From the NCBI GenBank assembly GCA_964019165.1, contig OZ025277.1, forward strand, positions 1,573,453-1,637,452: a stretch of 64,000 nucleotides of DNA, written 5' to 3'. Below the pieces are notes generated by a model. That model was not told where the DNA came from. It was given only the letters and a program-made list of their open reading frames with translations, and did not search any database. This document shows, piece after piece, positions 12,801-53,545 of the stretch (its first letter is position 1; every line of letters begins with the position of its first letter). This stretch comes from Mastigias papua. Its lineage: Eukaryota > Cnidaria > Scyphozoa > Rhizostomeae > Mastigiidae. The translations under genes and the position numbers were made by a program.

Positions 12801-15800
12801 ACAGTTGAATGTATATTCTACATAAAAGCTTGTCAACACTAAAATATCTCACAACCACATCTGCTTTGTATTTCAAACAAAAGTCTCTATTAAATGATAA
12901 ATTATAAGCTATTTCATGATCAAAAAGTGAACAGAAATATACAAGCAAATGGGGACAGATTCACACGATAAGATGAATACTGGCATCACATTGGCCACAT
13001 GGATGGGAAATGGGCATGTTATCACTATAGTTCAGTTGTAAAGCCCAAGGGAGGAAATGAACTCCTTTTGTTTAAACAGAACTAGTTTAAATGAAATCAT
13101 TGTCTTGCTTGTCAAATAATCCTTCTGGAGATATATCCACATCTGGCTATACATTTCAGTTCACTATTTGGTCATTATCAGACATTTCACATTCTGACCA
13201 GTATTGGATGAAAAAAGGGTCTCCAGTGCACTAAAAGATGTCCTAATTATTCATCCAATATTGAAATGTTCTAGCAGGTACCAACAGAGACTTTTCACAA
13301 AACCTTAAGCTTTCATATTCAACACTGTTCAATTCAATGTTATACTTGATGGAATATTTCTATGCATTCTGTAGGAAATATTAGCTAAGAATTGCTATAT
13401 TTTGACTTACGTAGAGTTCTCTAAGGGATAATATTTTGCTTTTGTTGCAGATGCCTTTGAGGAAAATTAAAAAAAATTCAAAACAAGGAATGATCTATAA
13501 GAACCAGTTAATACAGGCTCCTTTAACATCTGATACAAATGGTATTCAAAGCATGGTTCACAATGATGTGTGCCTAGCTCTTTGTGCTATTGAAGATTAC
13601 TGTTAGTAACCATGAATTTGAATGATTTCTGTCATCTGGCAATGCTTGATATGTAAATTCTGCAAACAGTGGGATGCATCTTTACATGTTTATCAATGAT
13701 GCTACAATTTCTTCAACAGTCTCCAAGCCAATGAAGTCAATTTACAAAAATATTAAATTGTGGAAATTTGACAGTTCAATAAATATATCATGTGGAACCA
13801 CTTGCATGAGGTACCTGAGAGGCAGTGGTAGACACCTGGCTGTTTATTGGGGAGCAGGGCAGACCACAAAAGTCTGGGTGAAGCTCCAAGTATCACATCT
13901 AGTGAATACATCCTAGAATGATATGACTTTCTGGAACAACAGCAGATTAGGAATTCAGGATTTTAGGCTTTCTAGATATATCACATTTGATTCTTAGATT
14001 GTAAATTAATAAGTTTTGCATTTTATTTGCTGAAGGGATTTTTTTGTGTATAAATAATGTTAAATGAAATGAACTATTCTTTGAAATTACTAAAGGCACC
14101 ACTTCCCTTGCTCCCCTAGTGTCCACCACTGCCAAGAGGTACTGGTAGGCAGCAAAGTCAGAAAAAAGAAATATACTTCCATACATTCTTTCTGAATTCA
14201 TCTGTCATACATGAGGCTTTCTCAATGGAGCCTGAAAGTAAATAATGGAATGGAATTGATTCTTATAACAATCCAAGATACTACATTTATTAAGCAAACT
14301 GTTTTACAAGTTTCTAATGACAAAATAGAGATATCAAAACATGAAACTGAAAAGCAAAGTGATACAAAAGGAGGAATTTATTCAAGGAAGGCCTCTAGAC
14401 ATATCAGTTATGGTCTAACAACCATAATTTACAAGCCAGCTGCATGCAGGTTGTGGCATGTTGCACAACAACTTAGAAAATACAAGGAAAGAATTCTCAA
14501 ACTCAATAAAAAATGATCTAATTTTGTCAGCAAAAATAAATCAATATGTAGAATAGTACTTTAATACAAAACATTTTAAGTCACATATGTGGTATTTTTT
14601 ACACACTGGTAAAATATGCTTAGAATAATAAAGTGATAGTGATATTTGAAACAACAACATTGGCAACATTCTTTTCAAAAGCTCAAATAGCAGCCAGTGC
14701 TAATAAAATGGGTACTTGAGAATCAACCATAAATCACAGGATTTGGCAAGAAAAGCCTTGTAATAACAAAGACAAAATAATCATCCAATCTGGTTCAGGC
14801 TTTAATGACAAAGACTTACCATGTGATGTGTCACCCCTTTTGCCAAAAACATCATAACGTGTGAGAGTCATGTCAAAGTCACTTACAACCTATTCAGAGG
14901 GAACATAATTGAAGTGATCTGAAAGCGTGATATGTCATTATTTCAATTTAACAATCAACAGTGCATTGTGTCTCTAAGTAGTGCTTGCATGCTTGCACAC
15001 ATTAATGAGTCTAAGGAAACTGCAAATGTCACATGAATCTAAGGTACAGTTCTCCCAAAGCACTACAGGGTGTCTGCAAAATAAGGGAAGTCATTTTCCT
15101 TGATATTTCCCTGATTTCTATTGATGTCCACCCTGTTTTCCCTGATTCAAAATAGATCCTGAGCAAATGCTGCACACTATGCTTATCATAATGCAAGTCT
15201 GTCTATGCAAGCCATAGTCTACTTGAGCACACCAGTGAGTTCTAAATTCACCACAAAAAGAAAACCAACATCTTATACTACTGCAAAATATAATCATCAC
15301 ACAGTTCTGAAAGGATTGATCATTTGAAAATAGTTTCAATGATTTGTGACTTAAGGTAGCAGATTATAAATGTCCAGTCCTCCCAAAGCACCAAAACAGC
15401 GTACATAAGTGTCCAGTAAGAAGCACTACAAGACACTAACCCAGTTGATAGGGAGACATACCAACCTGCAATGACTCAGGGCCACATTCCAATAAAATCC
15501 TTATCTTTTCTCTAACTAATACACTGTCTCTTATGTGTATGTTGGGCCTGTCAAATATATTTATCTGAAAAGTAAAAATATGAAATTTATAGAAAATGCA
15601 TTAGTTCACAAATAAAACATAGGTAGATTACTTTCCAAATTATAGTTTCTAAGCACATTAATGGTTCATACAAAGCATATAGCTTCATTCACTTTCATGC
15701 ATCTAATTACATGTTGCCCCCTCCTCCCAACCTTGAGGGGCTACAAACACCCTAGGGTGTAATACTCTGGAATCTTCTCTGGATTAAAGAACTTCTGTTC

Positions 15801-16703
15801 TGTAATTATGGAATTGAGCAAGTGTGGTATTCTTAAGATCAAAAGATTTCACATTTCCATTTTACTTCGGAATACTTGACTATGGAATAATGACACACTG
15901 GAACAAGTATGATGAAAGCAATGAATCAACATGCAGCAAAAACTGTGAGTCTACTTAATTGTACAGTATATAAAACCATACTGCAGATGAGGGGAGCTGT
16001 GGAGGGCTCAGCCTCCTTTCCAACTAATTATGCTAGTTTGGTGAGTTCCCTACATGAAAGGTAGTGCATACCAAATGTCTCACAGTTTTATATATATCTC
16101 ACATCAGCTATGCTTAACTCTTGTATAACTTGCTGTGCATCTTAGTTTGAACAGTTTGAAGGCAATATTTGGCCTGGATCACAGAAGCAGTGCACAGAAC
16201 AGTCCTTTACCTTTGAGGGTGGCAACCCTGCTCTAGCATCTATTATACTGCAATTCAATATTCTGAATATCTGTCTTAATGTTCTGAATATGCACACTTT
16301 CATCAATATCTTAATTTATAACTACAGGTATCTATCACAAGGGGTAATCTGCAGCATGTACTGCTTGAGAAGTTCGCGTACACTCCTTGGACTAGAGGCA
16401 AATTAGGGAGCACACATATCCTTTCAAGACGGGTCTGCGATTGCTACAGATACATAGCACACACTTAATGCAAATAACAATGTGAAGAAAACTGTGAAAC
16501 TGTCTCCAGATTGAAACAGTTTCAGGTACAGGTGCTATCAGATAGACAGTGTAAGTTGCTTAAAGTAATGGTATTACCAAGTTGCTCACTGAATCTTTGA
16601 TTGTCTGCTTTCGTTTCCTCGAGTGCCACACTTTATATACTCCAAATCCTGCAAATGCTGTAACGGCTAGGCACATGGCAATCTTATTCCGTGAGGAATC
16701 CAT
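3742..16703 (-). CDS. NT5C3: Cytosolic 5'-nucleotidase III (NT5C3 family), full gene span, at least 10 exons
   Basis: The product is a Mg-dependent pyrimidine-type 5'-nucleotidase that dephosphorylates nucleoside monophosphates (UMP and CMP in vertebrates; 7-methyl-GMP in the NT5C3B branch). The joined exons give about 316 residues plus a missing piece, close to the 297-336 of human forms. Visible in order: an N-terminal hydrophobic segment (residues about 8-26) followed by a basic stretch, like the membrane-anchored isoform of human NT5C3A; motif I DFDMTLT at about 79-85 with the nucleophilic Asp; VVSAGIG (motif II Ser); GFKGDLIH with the motif III Lys; and motif IV in GDTLGDPSMAD. All other splice phases agree. 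The exception is the junction of exon 3 (ends phase 1) with exon 4 (needs phase 0), where family members have an IDN-containing stretch of some 15 residues. The gene lies 2.6 kb downstream of the collagen gene, on the same strand. The pyrimidine versus m7GMP preference cannot be decided by eye. Confidence 0.92.
4463..4866. mobile_element. MITE with about 35-bp imperfect terminal inverted repeats
   Basis: The left end reads CTGGTCAAACGCCTCCAACA. The right end, reverse-complemented, reads TTGGTCAAACGGATCCAACA, and the match continues into CATTTCATCCAACAT-like sequence. Internal CATCCAACATTT / AAATGTTGGATG motifs recur, so the single strand would fold back strongly. There is no coding capacity. 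The target-site duplication is not clear. Confidence 0.7.
5450..5590 (+). repeat. Partial family B repeat
   Basis: Starts with TTTCCTTATAAGGAACC and continues GGCCTAGTTCTCTTAAAGTTCC, then a motif close to TGATCACATATTGATACTAAA. The same order appears at about 17996-18090 and 55480-55560. Only the first half of the family consensus is present, and it is followed directly by the LINE remnant. Confidence 0.5.
5594..6330 (+). pseudogene. Decayed LINE reverse transcriptase fragment
   Basis: Translated pieces match the non-LTR retrotransposon reverse transcriptase core. VFIDLTKALNSVDYQIL resembles the family pattern FIDLxKAFDTVDHxIL. Further on, GVPLESCLSPLLFLVNINDL resembles GVPQGSxLGPLLFLIYINDL, and a later piece VTNIKHLGAL resembles the VKYLGV block. 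Frameshifts and stops interrupt it, and the catalytic YxDD box is lost (HADK at its place). Related sequence may continue to about 6800. It is not functional and lies in a host intron on the opposite strand. Confidence 0.75.
6955..7315 (+). repeat. Dispersed repeat family C copy
   Basis: Shares with 51570-51990, 52070-52360, 53210-53545 and 54300-55190 the ordered motifs CATGCAAxCC, then TTATGTTTGTGTAxTGCCTxTC, the palindrome ACACTGCAGTGTTAC, then GAAAGTCTTAAGAAAG, then TGGGCGAAAAxxxTTTCTTATAA at the end. It is interpreted as a MITE-like element whose ends carry TTCTTATAA. Confidence 0.6.
9006..9073. repeat. 21-bp tandem repeat, 3 copies
   Basis: The unit GATCACATGCAAGGCAAAAC recurs three times with one or two changes per copy, within the last intron of the nucleotidase gene. 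It is a short minisatellite with no sign of function. Confidence 0.8.
9340..9447 (-). CDS. NT5C3: NT5C3-like exon 9 (motif IV)
   Basis: 36 codons, phase 0 to phase 0, between a TGTAG acceptor and a GTATAC donor. Contains LILFGDTLGDPSMADGM, which matches the family motif GDSxGDxxMADG that holds the Mg-binding Asp residues, followed by LKIGFLN, as in human LKIGYLN. Confidence 0.95.
9943..10035 (-). CDS. NT5C3: NT5C3-like exon 8 (motif III)
   Basis: 31 codons, phase 0 to phase 0, with a CTTCAG acceptor and a GTAAAC donor. Encodes GKLIGFKGDLIHSYNKH, matching human GVLKGFKGELIHVFNKH. The Lys in GFKG is the expected motif III residue. Confidence 0.95.
10307..10392 (-). CDS. NT5C3: NT5C3-like exon 7
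   Basis: Enters in phase 1 and exits in phase 0 (GAGAAG then GTAAGT). Encodes DIIEEVLLKNDVLYDNARII and then ANLMEFDEK, aligning with human DVLEEVIRQAGVYHPNVKVV and SNFMDFDE. Confidence 0.95.
11125..11201 (-). CDS. NT5C3: NT5C3-like exon 6 (motif II)
   Basis: 77 bp, entering in phase 2 and leaving in phase 1. Encodes DGTDEFFRILKEFAVPLYVV followed by SAGIG, aligning with human EGYENFFDKLQQHSIPVFIF and SAGIG. The Ser of SAGIG is the motif II residue that contacts the substrate phosphate. Confidence 0.95.
11282..11325. repeat. 8-bp minisatellite (AAGTAAAC)n
   Basis: Four to five copies of AAGTAAAC / CAAGTAAA in tandem, in an intron of the nucleotidase gene. Confidence 0.8.
11806..11895 (-). CDS. 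NT5C3: NT5C3-like exon 5
   Basis: 90 bp, phase 2 in and phase 2 out (acceptor TTAAG, donor GTAATA). It completes the Trp of exon 4 and encodes WETIHSLIINNGFQ and later VSECNIIL. This aligns with human EWYTKSHGLLVQQALPKAKL and ESDVMLKEG. Conservation is weaker than in the motif exons, but both phases fit exactly. Confidence 0.88.
12535..12620 (-). CDS. NT5C3: NT5C3-like exon 4
   Basis: In the frame fixed by its donor (ends TG before GTAAGA), it encodes TKLFFIDNKNLLCHSDHTFE then EKAAIMTEW. This fits the family stretch ending EEKYPYMVEW. The acceptor GTGAG is placed so that exon 4 must be entered in phase 0, which does not fit the phase-1 end of exon 3. A short exon between them is therefore likely. 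Confidence 0.8.
12757..12788 (-). CDS. Possible missing NT5C3 microexon (ILDN), uncertain
   Basis: In this frame the minus strand reads LEILDNLLSR and then a very good donor GTATGT in phase 0. This resembles the family IIDN stretch that should lie between exons 3 and 4. No acceptor gives the phase required by the strong exon 3 donor. A weaker exon 3 donor two codons later (GGTAA then GTCTTT), joined to the AAAG acceptor, would restore the frame. It could be chance. Confidence 0.3.
14820..14889 (-). CDS. NT5C3: NT5C3-like exon 3 (motif I)
   Basis: 70 bp, phase 0 in and phase 1 out with a consensus GTAAGT donor. Encodes VVSDFDMTLTRYDVFGKRGD then TSH. The DFDMTLT motif holds the nucleophilic and the acid/base Asp of the HAD-type nucleotidases, and GKR matches the human GKRCPT. 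Confidence 0.97.
15466..15564 (-). CDS. NT5C3: NT5C3-like exon 2
   Basis: 33 codons, phase 0 to phase 0. Encodes NIHIRDSVLVREKIRILLEC then GPESLQ, aligning with human [20 protein letters not shown] and AKLQ just before motif I. Confidence 0.93.
16578..16703 (-). CDS. NT5C3: NT5C3-like exon 1 (start codon, membrane anchor)
   Basis: Begins ATG at 16703, 42 codons, phase 0 donor GTAATA. Residues 8-26 (IAMCLAVTAFAGFGVYKVW) are hydrophobic and are followed by SRKRKQ, a type of signal anchor like the N-terminus of the longer human NT5C3A isoform. The ATG is the first in frame, and the next exon continues in frame. Confidence 0.88.
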
Positions 16704-17989
16704 TTCCCTGATGCCTCTACTAGCCGGTCTACAGTAAGCTTTACCAGCAACACAATTGACTGGTTCAATGATTTTGTATGCTCAATTCGAATACAAGCCG
16801 CGAAGGATCACGGTAAGGTCAACTTTGATAAAGGTAGGAGTGGTGTCGCTTCAAAGGCTTCTTAGAAGTGAAAATATAGCCTTGAACAACAAGTTGCAGC
16901 TGTCATAGCAACTAAAATCCTTTTATGAACCAGCATAAAGGACATGTGGGGGGTGACCTATGGTGCAGATGCCAATTGGACATTAGGGGCTGAGGTACCG
17001 AGGCGGGGACTCAAGGGCGGAGCTGAGCCCCCTCTGTGTGATGAGAAGTGTGGGCTCTCAGTCCATTTCTACAGTAATGATTTTAAGCTAGTTTCGTGAC
17101 TAATTTTGCTAGCATGAAAGCTTTGATGAAATATTGGGTATGGCTCATAGAAATGGCTTCAAGATAACTTTCAATCTGTCTAAAACAAGAGGCAACCGCA
17201 CAAAAACAACAATTTCTGTCGAACTCAATTTCGATCAAAGCAAGGAGAAATCCTTGATACAATATTGATAAATAGATACTTAGTAAAATAACGTCAACAA
17301 AGTTTCAAAAGCTTTTCGAAAATCTATTTTCGTATACAGAGTAAAAAAACAGAATTTTAATAAATTACAAACTTTCTGAGATCGTTCCAAAGCGGAGAAA
17401 ACGACTGCCTTCGTAACATTTTCAGTAAGCTTTGGAAATTTTGGAGGTCATTAGTGAGGAATTTTTAGACCTGGACTTTCAGATTGGGACATTTTCAGTC
17501 AGACTCTCTCATAAGTTGTAACCACAACCTCTCGCCTCGTGGAAATACTCTGTAAATACATAAATCGGAAACCAAACTCGCTAAAACACGCAAAAAACAC
17601 TTACTTCTTTGCACAAGGCGTAACAGAGTCACCTAAACAAACACGAGAGTTACTGCGGTACACAAACAATAAGACAACGATTGAGAACTACATCAGCTGG
17701 TATCGAAATGTCCCACTAAAATTGAGAAGTAAGTTTCTAAATGCTCGTAGGTGAAATGCAATATGGGGGTCTGGCTGCCAGAGTTGAAAAATTTGGGTGA
17801 AGATATGAAGACGAGTACAAAGCTAACAATCAACCTTAACACAACATTAAATCTAACACATTTTATCAAAAAGCAAACACTGTCTTTCAGTATAAAATCC
17901 AACGTTAGAGAAATTTAATTTTAGAGCAAATCACGAGATACCCCAAACGTTCCGATAAGAAATCCCATTCGAGAAATCTAGATCCAACT

Positions 17990-18400
17990 ACACGCTTCCT
18001 TATAAGAGACCTAACTTAAGGTTCTCAAACAAAGTTGTATATTTCTGGACCTCTGTTGATTACATTATAGTACTAAAAGTCTTTAGGTATTATCTGTACA
18101 TTACGTGCCTTGAGAACAGCCCAGGAGCAAGAAAAGCACTATCAAGTGCCAACACAGGATACCATAAACACAATATATGGAAACTCCTCTTTGAAACACT
18201 CGATACTTGCGTTAGTCTACATATAATTCATGGGGATTTGACTGTAATCCATGGAACCGGTTTTCTGATTCTCGATTGCTTGCAGTCATAAAAATATTCC
18301 AAATTGAAAAGTTTTCTGGGGAAATTTTTGCCAACATTACAAGTTCATTACATCTCTTGATATTCTATATTTAGGTTCGTACAAGTTGTTCCACATAAAA
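17990..18400 (+). repeat. Dispersed repeat family B copy
   Basis: Starts ACACGCTTCCTTATAAGAGA and continues CTAACTTAAGGTTCTC, then a TCTGGACCTCTGTTGAT block, and ends with CAGTCATAAAAATATTCC and AAATTGAAAAGTTTTCTGGG. The same block order is seen at 55450-55880 and, in part, at 5450-5590 and 46985-47405. Limits are approximate. Confidence 0.55.
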
Positions 18401-19118
18401 ATATGCAGTTATATACAAACTATAACAAGCATTAAACATTCAAATAAAATGAATTCATCAAACTTTCAATACAAAACCATCTAAGTTCAATTGAAAAAAT
18501 GTTCATTATTAAAATTAAAAAGAACACAATATTTGTCTACTTTTCTACACTAAAATTTCAAAACTTTAGACAAATTTCATCTTTTACCAAATACGCACTT
18601 TTGTATACCTAAATCGACAGACTGCAATGCTAGGAAATGTCCAACTTTTTCCATGTAATCAAGGAACTGAAAGATCACTTTATGGCCGTTACCGTATCCT
18701 CCGATCAGTACGTGTTTTTAAAAGCAGATGTCATACGAATATGTGCTAGAGTGTCATTGACAGGAATCCTTCACGAAAAGTTGGCACTATGTAGAATTAT
18801 GTTACACATAAATTTTAATAAACCAAAATCTCCAGTAGCATTTATTCACAAAACTCATAAATAGAAATTTAATCTATATTTCTAAATTACTACAATATTA
18901 AGGCTTAAATGAACAGTGACTGACAATAAACTTTTATCTTTTTTGCAATCCATTTTATAAGTTGACTATAAATTTCATTGCTAGACTCATTTCGTTTCAT
19001 CATTCCAGTTTGGAATCTACCACAGAATTCCCAACCAACAACCTCTCAATACCAGAATCAGAATCAAAGCGAGGCACAGTGGAACACAACTGTAGCATAA
19101 ACTTGTATGAAATCAGTG

Positions 19119-19124
19119 TTTATT
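19119..19124 (-). terminator. Poly(A) signal candidate (AATAAA) of the collagen gene
   Basis: A canonical AATAAA on the minus strand, about 200 nt past the TAA stop of the endostatin exon. Its position is normal for a 3' UTR. No transcript evidence is available. Confidence 0.45.
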
Positions 19125-19321
19125 ATATGAGACTATCCAAACTGTTCGACGAAGGAGCGCTTTCTACAACAGCAGAAGCTATGTGACTGATGGAATTCCG
19201 ACTGACAATTTCCGTGGAAATGAACTCTATCTGCTCCGTTTGTTCGTCCATTGCCTTTAAAAACGCATAAATTACTAGCGAGCGGACAACAACTGCAACA
19301 CCTCTAAGGCGTAGCGTTGTG

Positions 19322-49479
<30,158 letters not shown>

Positions 49480-51569
49480 TTTGATACAAGTTCAGAACGC
49501 GGCGTGCAAGGCAGTTCTTCGCCTACTTTGCGGGTCCCCTAACTTCTGAGTGGTGACTGCAAAGCAATGCTATTCAAACTGTCAACAACTTGCGGCAAAA
49601 GTACTCAGGTTCAAACAAGCTTCACACTGTTATGTGACGCTCAGCAGATGACAACCGTTTAATCAGCAGAGATTTTCTCTTTCGGCATTACGTGACGTCG
49701 CACGCCCAAATCAGCTCTTCCCCTTGTGATATGAGGCGCTTCCTTGCTACGAGAGCCACTTCCTGCCTGGCCTGTGATTAACAAACAGTATTTCTCCGAG
49801 TTCTATTGATAACAAGATCTTGCGTTTTTATGGTCATCCCTATTCCTGTACAAGTGAATGGAGTCTGTCCAAAAAATATTGCACCCGTGGGCCCAAAGGG
49901 TAACTAGCATTAATAATTCACGTAATTAGCAGTGGGTAAATATACATCGTAGCCGTTGATTTCCACCCCTAAGCCCCGGGGAAGGACTTCCCGCTGTTTC
50001 TCCCATACGTGTGGCATACACCCCATCCACGTGTAACAGGTAATGTCAACATGAAATATCTTACAGCAAACCGAAGCAGATTAATTCTCTGAACATATGC
50101 ATGGATTTTTTTATACGCAAGATCGGCCAAGGCTCAGCCTCAGTGCTGAAAATTCCCTAATCTGGCGGCCAAATATAAGCACTCAATGCTCCATACCAAT
50201 TCTTTAGCCTTTCACTTTTCGTGTAAGATACACTTAGTAACAAGGAGATACAATGTATGAAGGTACCAGGAGATGAGTTAAAAATAACAATTGAGAACCA
50301 TTGATTGCTGCTAATTGACACATTCACATTCCTTAGCAGCCTCCTATCCAATACTGGAAAATTCTCAGATTTTTGCCTATCCAAGTAAAACCCTAGCTAC
50401 AAAATACTAGCTTATAAACCTTTCCCCAATGTGGTAGGTTTCTCAAAGGTAACAAACTGTCGATTTGTCAAGCACAATGTTAGTTACTAATTTGAGTTCG
50501 ACTTGACTGTCAACCCTTCGAATTGGCACCCTTCGAAAAAGCACCCCTCGATAAGCCAACATCCCATAAGTCCATGAAGCCCTCGTTATTGACAGATGCT
50601 TATATTTCGACCATACTTTTTACATCTGAATAGCCGGTTGGTACTATAGAACTTCCCTATAGCTCGAAAAGGCGGGAACATTCTATAAGAAAAGGGGTTT
50701 TGACAGTGAATGTATCGCCCTCCTCTCGAATAAGCCCATGCAAAATATTAAAAATAGCCATAAATCCCCAGGGGGGCTAATTCGAGGATCTACATGTATT
50801 GTAATCAACTTGCTGCACAGGTCTATAATTACACGAGGTTCCATTCAATCAAAATCGGGACTCTCCAGGCGTTGAATACAGTCATATGTTGTACGTTATC
50901 AAGCAGTGTTGCTGTCCTAAAAGTTTAACAAGGAGGACTATGCTGTATGCTGCGCCCCCGAAATTCTCTTTTATTTTATGAAAGGAGCTGAGCTCTCGAG
51001 CCTCCCCTCCACGGCATCCCTGCTATTAAGTATACTTCAAGTTAAGAATAGACGCCTCACCCCCTGGATACTGTTACCTTCTGACAGTCTGCACACCAGG
51101 CTATCCTTATTGCAATCTTTAACTTGCTGGAGAACATTTTGAAAGTAGCTGGAGTTTGTTCTCGAAACTGGGCTATTTACATAATCCCCTATTTGTTGTA
51201 GCCCCAGTTGATATAATTCTGTCTACCCTCTCCTTACACTTCAATGTTTCCTTGTTATATTCCTGACTCTAAAGTACATGGAGAACTGTGACCAGATTCG
51301 AATTACCGAATGTTCAACTGGTTGGGTCGTTGTCTAGGTCATTACTGACTGAAAATATATTGTTTCCATAGGAGGCGTCCTTTCGATTTTTTTTGTCTCG
51401 AGACCACTAAAAGCGAGAAAGCTGTGTGAATACAGCGGCAAATTAGCTGAAAGGTCGTCTTGTGGCAAAAATAATGTCTAGTTGCCAATGAATGCTCATT
51501 ATAAAGCTGCTGAATGGACAGGTTGAGCCACTGATAAAAATCGATTAATAGCATGACTCCGCCATCTTA
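49480..51569. other. Region upstream of the multiplexin model, no gene seen
   Basis: Presumed promoter region followed by unique-looking non-coding sequence. A stretch at 50515-50780 with repeated CTTCGAA/CCCTCGATAAG and later CTCGAATAAG motifs looks like decayed transposon sequence, but its ends are not clear. Confidence 0.5.
49680..49700 (-). promoter_or_regulatory. CRE-like site upstream of candidate exon 1
   Basis: TTACGTGACGTCGCACG contains TGACGTC-type CREB/ATF sequence about 210 bp upstream of the candidate start, in a locally GC-richer, CpG-containing stretch (49670-49760). The position suits a proximal promoter. It is only a motif match. Confidence 0.3.
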
Positions 51570-51990
51570 TTGAATCTATGTTTGCATATATTTCCCGTGT
51601 TAATCTATGCATTCCAGTGTTATGTTTGTATAGTGCCTGTCTCTATCTAACACTGCAGTGTTATGCAAACTCGCCTATTCTTACCAAGAAAGTCTTAAAT
51701 ACCTTAGGCCGTTTAATTTTTGTGTTAGCTAAATTAGCGAACATAATAGTCCAGATTTAGCGAAAGTTTGATTTAGCGAATAGCAAAAGTTTAAAATCAA
51801 TTTTAACGCAATTCTTATTTAGCGAAAACATACTCTTACGCTAAAATCGCTAAAATAACATGACGCAAAAATTTAACGGCCTAAGGTAAATGTAAGTACT
51901 GATAGGCTACGAAAGTTTGAATACTTGGACCGAGGGAACGTTCTTATTCAAAAAAACGTATAGGCACAGACCAGAAAAGGACAACGACAG
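51570..51990 (+). repeat. Dispersed repeat family C copy, interrupted by another MITE
   Basis: Starts with TATGTTTGCATATATTTCCC, then GTTATGTTTGTATAGTGCCT, CACTGCAGTGTTATG and CAAGAAAGTCTTAAA. It is then broken by the palindromic MITE at 51700-51888, and resumes with GTAAGTACTGATAGGCTACG, AAAGTTTGAATACTTGG and a TTCTTATTC end. Confidence 0.6.
51700..51888. mobile_element. Palindromic MITE D, copy 1 (nested)
   Basis: The ends TACCTTAGGCCGTTTAATTT and, inverted, TACCTTAGGCCGTTAAATTT match over more than 25 bp. Inside, ATTTAGCGAA and TTCGCTAAAT alternate. It is 189 bp and interrupts a family C repeat, so it inserted later. Confidence 0.85.
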
Positions 51991-52069
51991 TTTTATAAGG
52001 AAACGACGTATAAGACAGCAGTATTCCGCTGCTCAAAAAGTTTATGAAAGTTCAGTACTGGTATTCTGA

Positions 52070-52360
52070 GGCCTAAGAAAGTTGAAAAGTTAATTCACAC
52101 TTAAAAATCCAATGTTCATGCAAGCTTTTCATGTCTTTTGGTCGATTTACATAAAATTTATATGAAAATCTATGTAAGTATTTCAATGTTATATTTGTGC
52201 AGTAGCTGTCTGTCTGTGTAACATTGCAGTGTTACAAACAATTCGAATATTCTTGCTAAGGAAGTCGTTGGCCTTAATTAAGTTTCAGCACTGATATCAT
52301 GAAAAACCAAGAAAGTTTTAGTACAGGATGAAAAGCCTTTTTATGAAATGGGAACGTGTA
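52070..52360 (+). repeat. Dispersed repeat family C copy
   Basis: Has CCAATGTTCATGCAAGC, then TTTCATGTCTTTTGGTCGAT, TTATATTTGTGCAGTAGCTG, TAACATTGCAGTGTTACA, then CTTGCTAAGGAAGTCGTTGG and ACTGATATCATG. Same order as 6955-7315. Confidence 0.6.
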
Positions 52361-52962
52361 ATGAAATTAACCTGAGCATTAGAAGAAGGGCAATAAAACT
52401 GGGATGTGTCGCTACAGACATTCCCCACATTTAATTCCCACATATAAACATTTTTTACTTTTTCTGCATGTACAGCTTCTCTAACGAACTGATATGGAGT
52501 TGCAATATGTGCTGTCAATGATATAGAAAAAAATTTATTACTTTCATTATTGCTCATGTTATATGACAATAAGACTCTTCATTTTACCTTGTATAGGCCT
52601 ATAACTTCCTTGCTTTTACTACCTATTACGTCTAACGTGTAGTTAATTCCAAAGAAAACTACCAAAAATGTTTTTGTAAAATTATGAATCTGAGCAATTC
52701 AATATTGTAGTCTCTGTTTATCACAGACAGTGGACAAATTACAAACAAAAGCTATCCAAGACCAGGTAATGATTATGTTTTACCATAAAATGAGTCAATA
52801 TCCGCGAAAAACAGAGAAACGGGTCCTCCATGTGAAGAGCAACCATGGGTGGAGTTTTCTGACACATAATCCTGACATTCTCGTTGGCTGACGTCACAAG
52901 GATCGTGCCCTGCTAGAGCATCATCAGCATCATCAACTATCATAGGCGGTTTGAGTCCAGCA

Positions 52963-53165
52963 TACCTTTGGCTGTTTAATTTATGCGTCAACTAAATTTA
53001 GCGAAAAAAGATAGCCCAGATTTAGCGCAAGTTTGATTTAGTGAATAGCAGCTTATATTGAATAAATATTAATACAAAAGTTAAACAAAATTAATTTTAA
53101 CCCAATTCTAATTTAGCGAAAACATAGGCCTACCCTTTCGCTCAAAAATTAAGTGGCCCAAGGTA
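52963..53165. mobile_element. Palindromic MITE D, copy 2
   Basis: The ends TACCTTTGGCTGTTTAATTT and, inverted, TACCTTGGGCCACTTAATTT match. The interior GATTTAGCGCAAGTTTGATT is shared with the copy at 51700-51888 (GATTTAGCGAAAGTTTGATT). About 203 bp. Confidence 0.85.
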
Positions 53166-53209
53166 CTCCAGAGGTAAACAGCGTTTTTTCTACAGCAAAG
53201 TAGTCTATA

Positions 53210-53545
53210 AGATAGGGGTGCTCGGCTGTTCAAAAAGTTCAAAAATAGCTCAAAACTGCTGTGTGGAATTTAAGAAAATCAATGAGTTCATACACATTGA
53301 AAAATTTAAATTTCCATGCAAGCCCGTCATCTCTTTGACCTAATTTGTATAGATTATCAATGCTATTCTGAGTATTCCAATATTATGTTTATTTAGTGCC
53401 TGTTTGACTATGTAACACTGTAATGTTTTATTATTCCTCGAGATATTCTTGTTTCGAATACGTCAGGGTCTTGGTACTTAAACCATGAGAAAGCTAAGAA
53501 AGTTTAAATGCTGGGTAAGAAAACTTTTCTTATAAAAAATACGTG
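53210..53545 (+). repeat. Dispersed repeat family C copy
   Basis: Ordered motifs TCCATGCAAGCCCGTCATCT, TTGACCTAATTTGTATAGAT, TTATGTTTATTTAGTGCCTG, GTAACACTGTAATG, then ACCATGAGAAAGCTAAGAAA and CTGGGTAAGAAAACTTTTCT with a TTATAAAAAA end. It continues the family pattern. Confidence 0.6.

Larger units (their letters stand above)
16704..19321. other. Intergenic region between the two minus-strand genes
   Basis: About 2.6 kb that must hold the promoter of the NT5C3-like gene and the 3' UTR of the collagen gene. A family B repeat lies at about 17990-18400. No exon was supported. No TATA box or other promoter element was convincing. Confidence 0.6.

Noticed and set aside
13674..14516. Medium open frames within the nucleotidase intron (80-101 residues)
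   Set aside because: No motif, no splice or start context, and opposite strand to the host gene for two of them. They are likely chance in AT-rich sequence.
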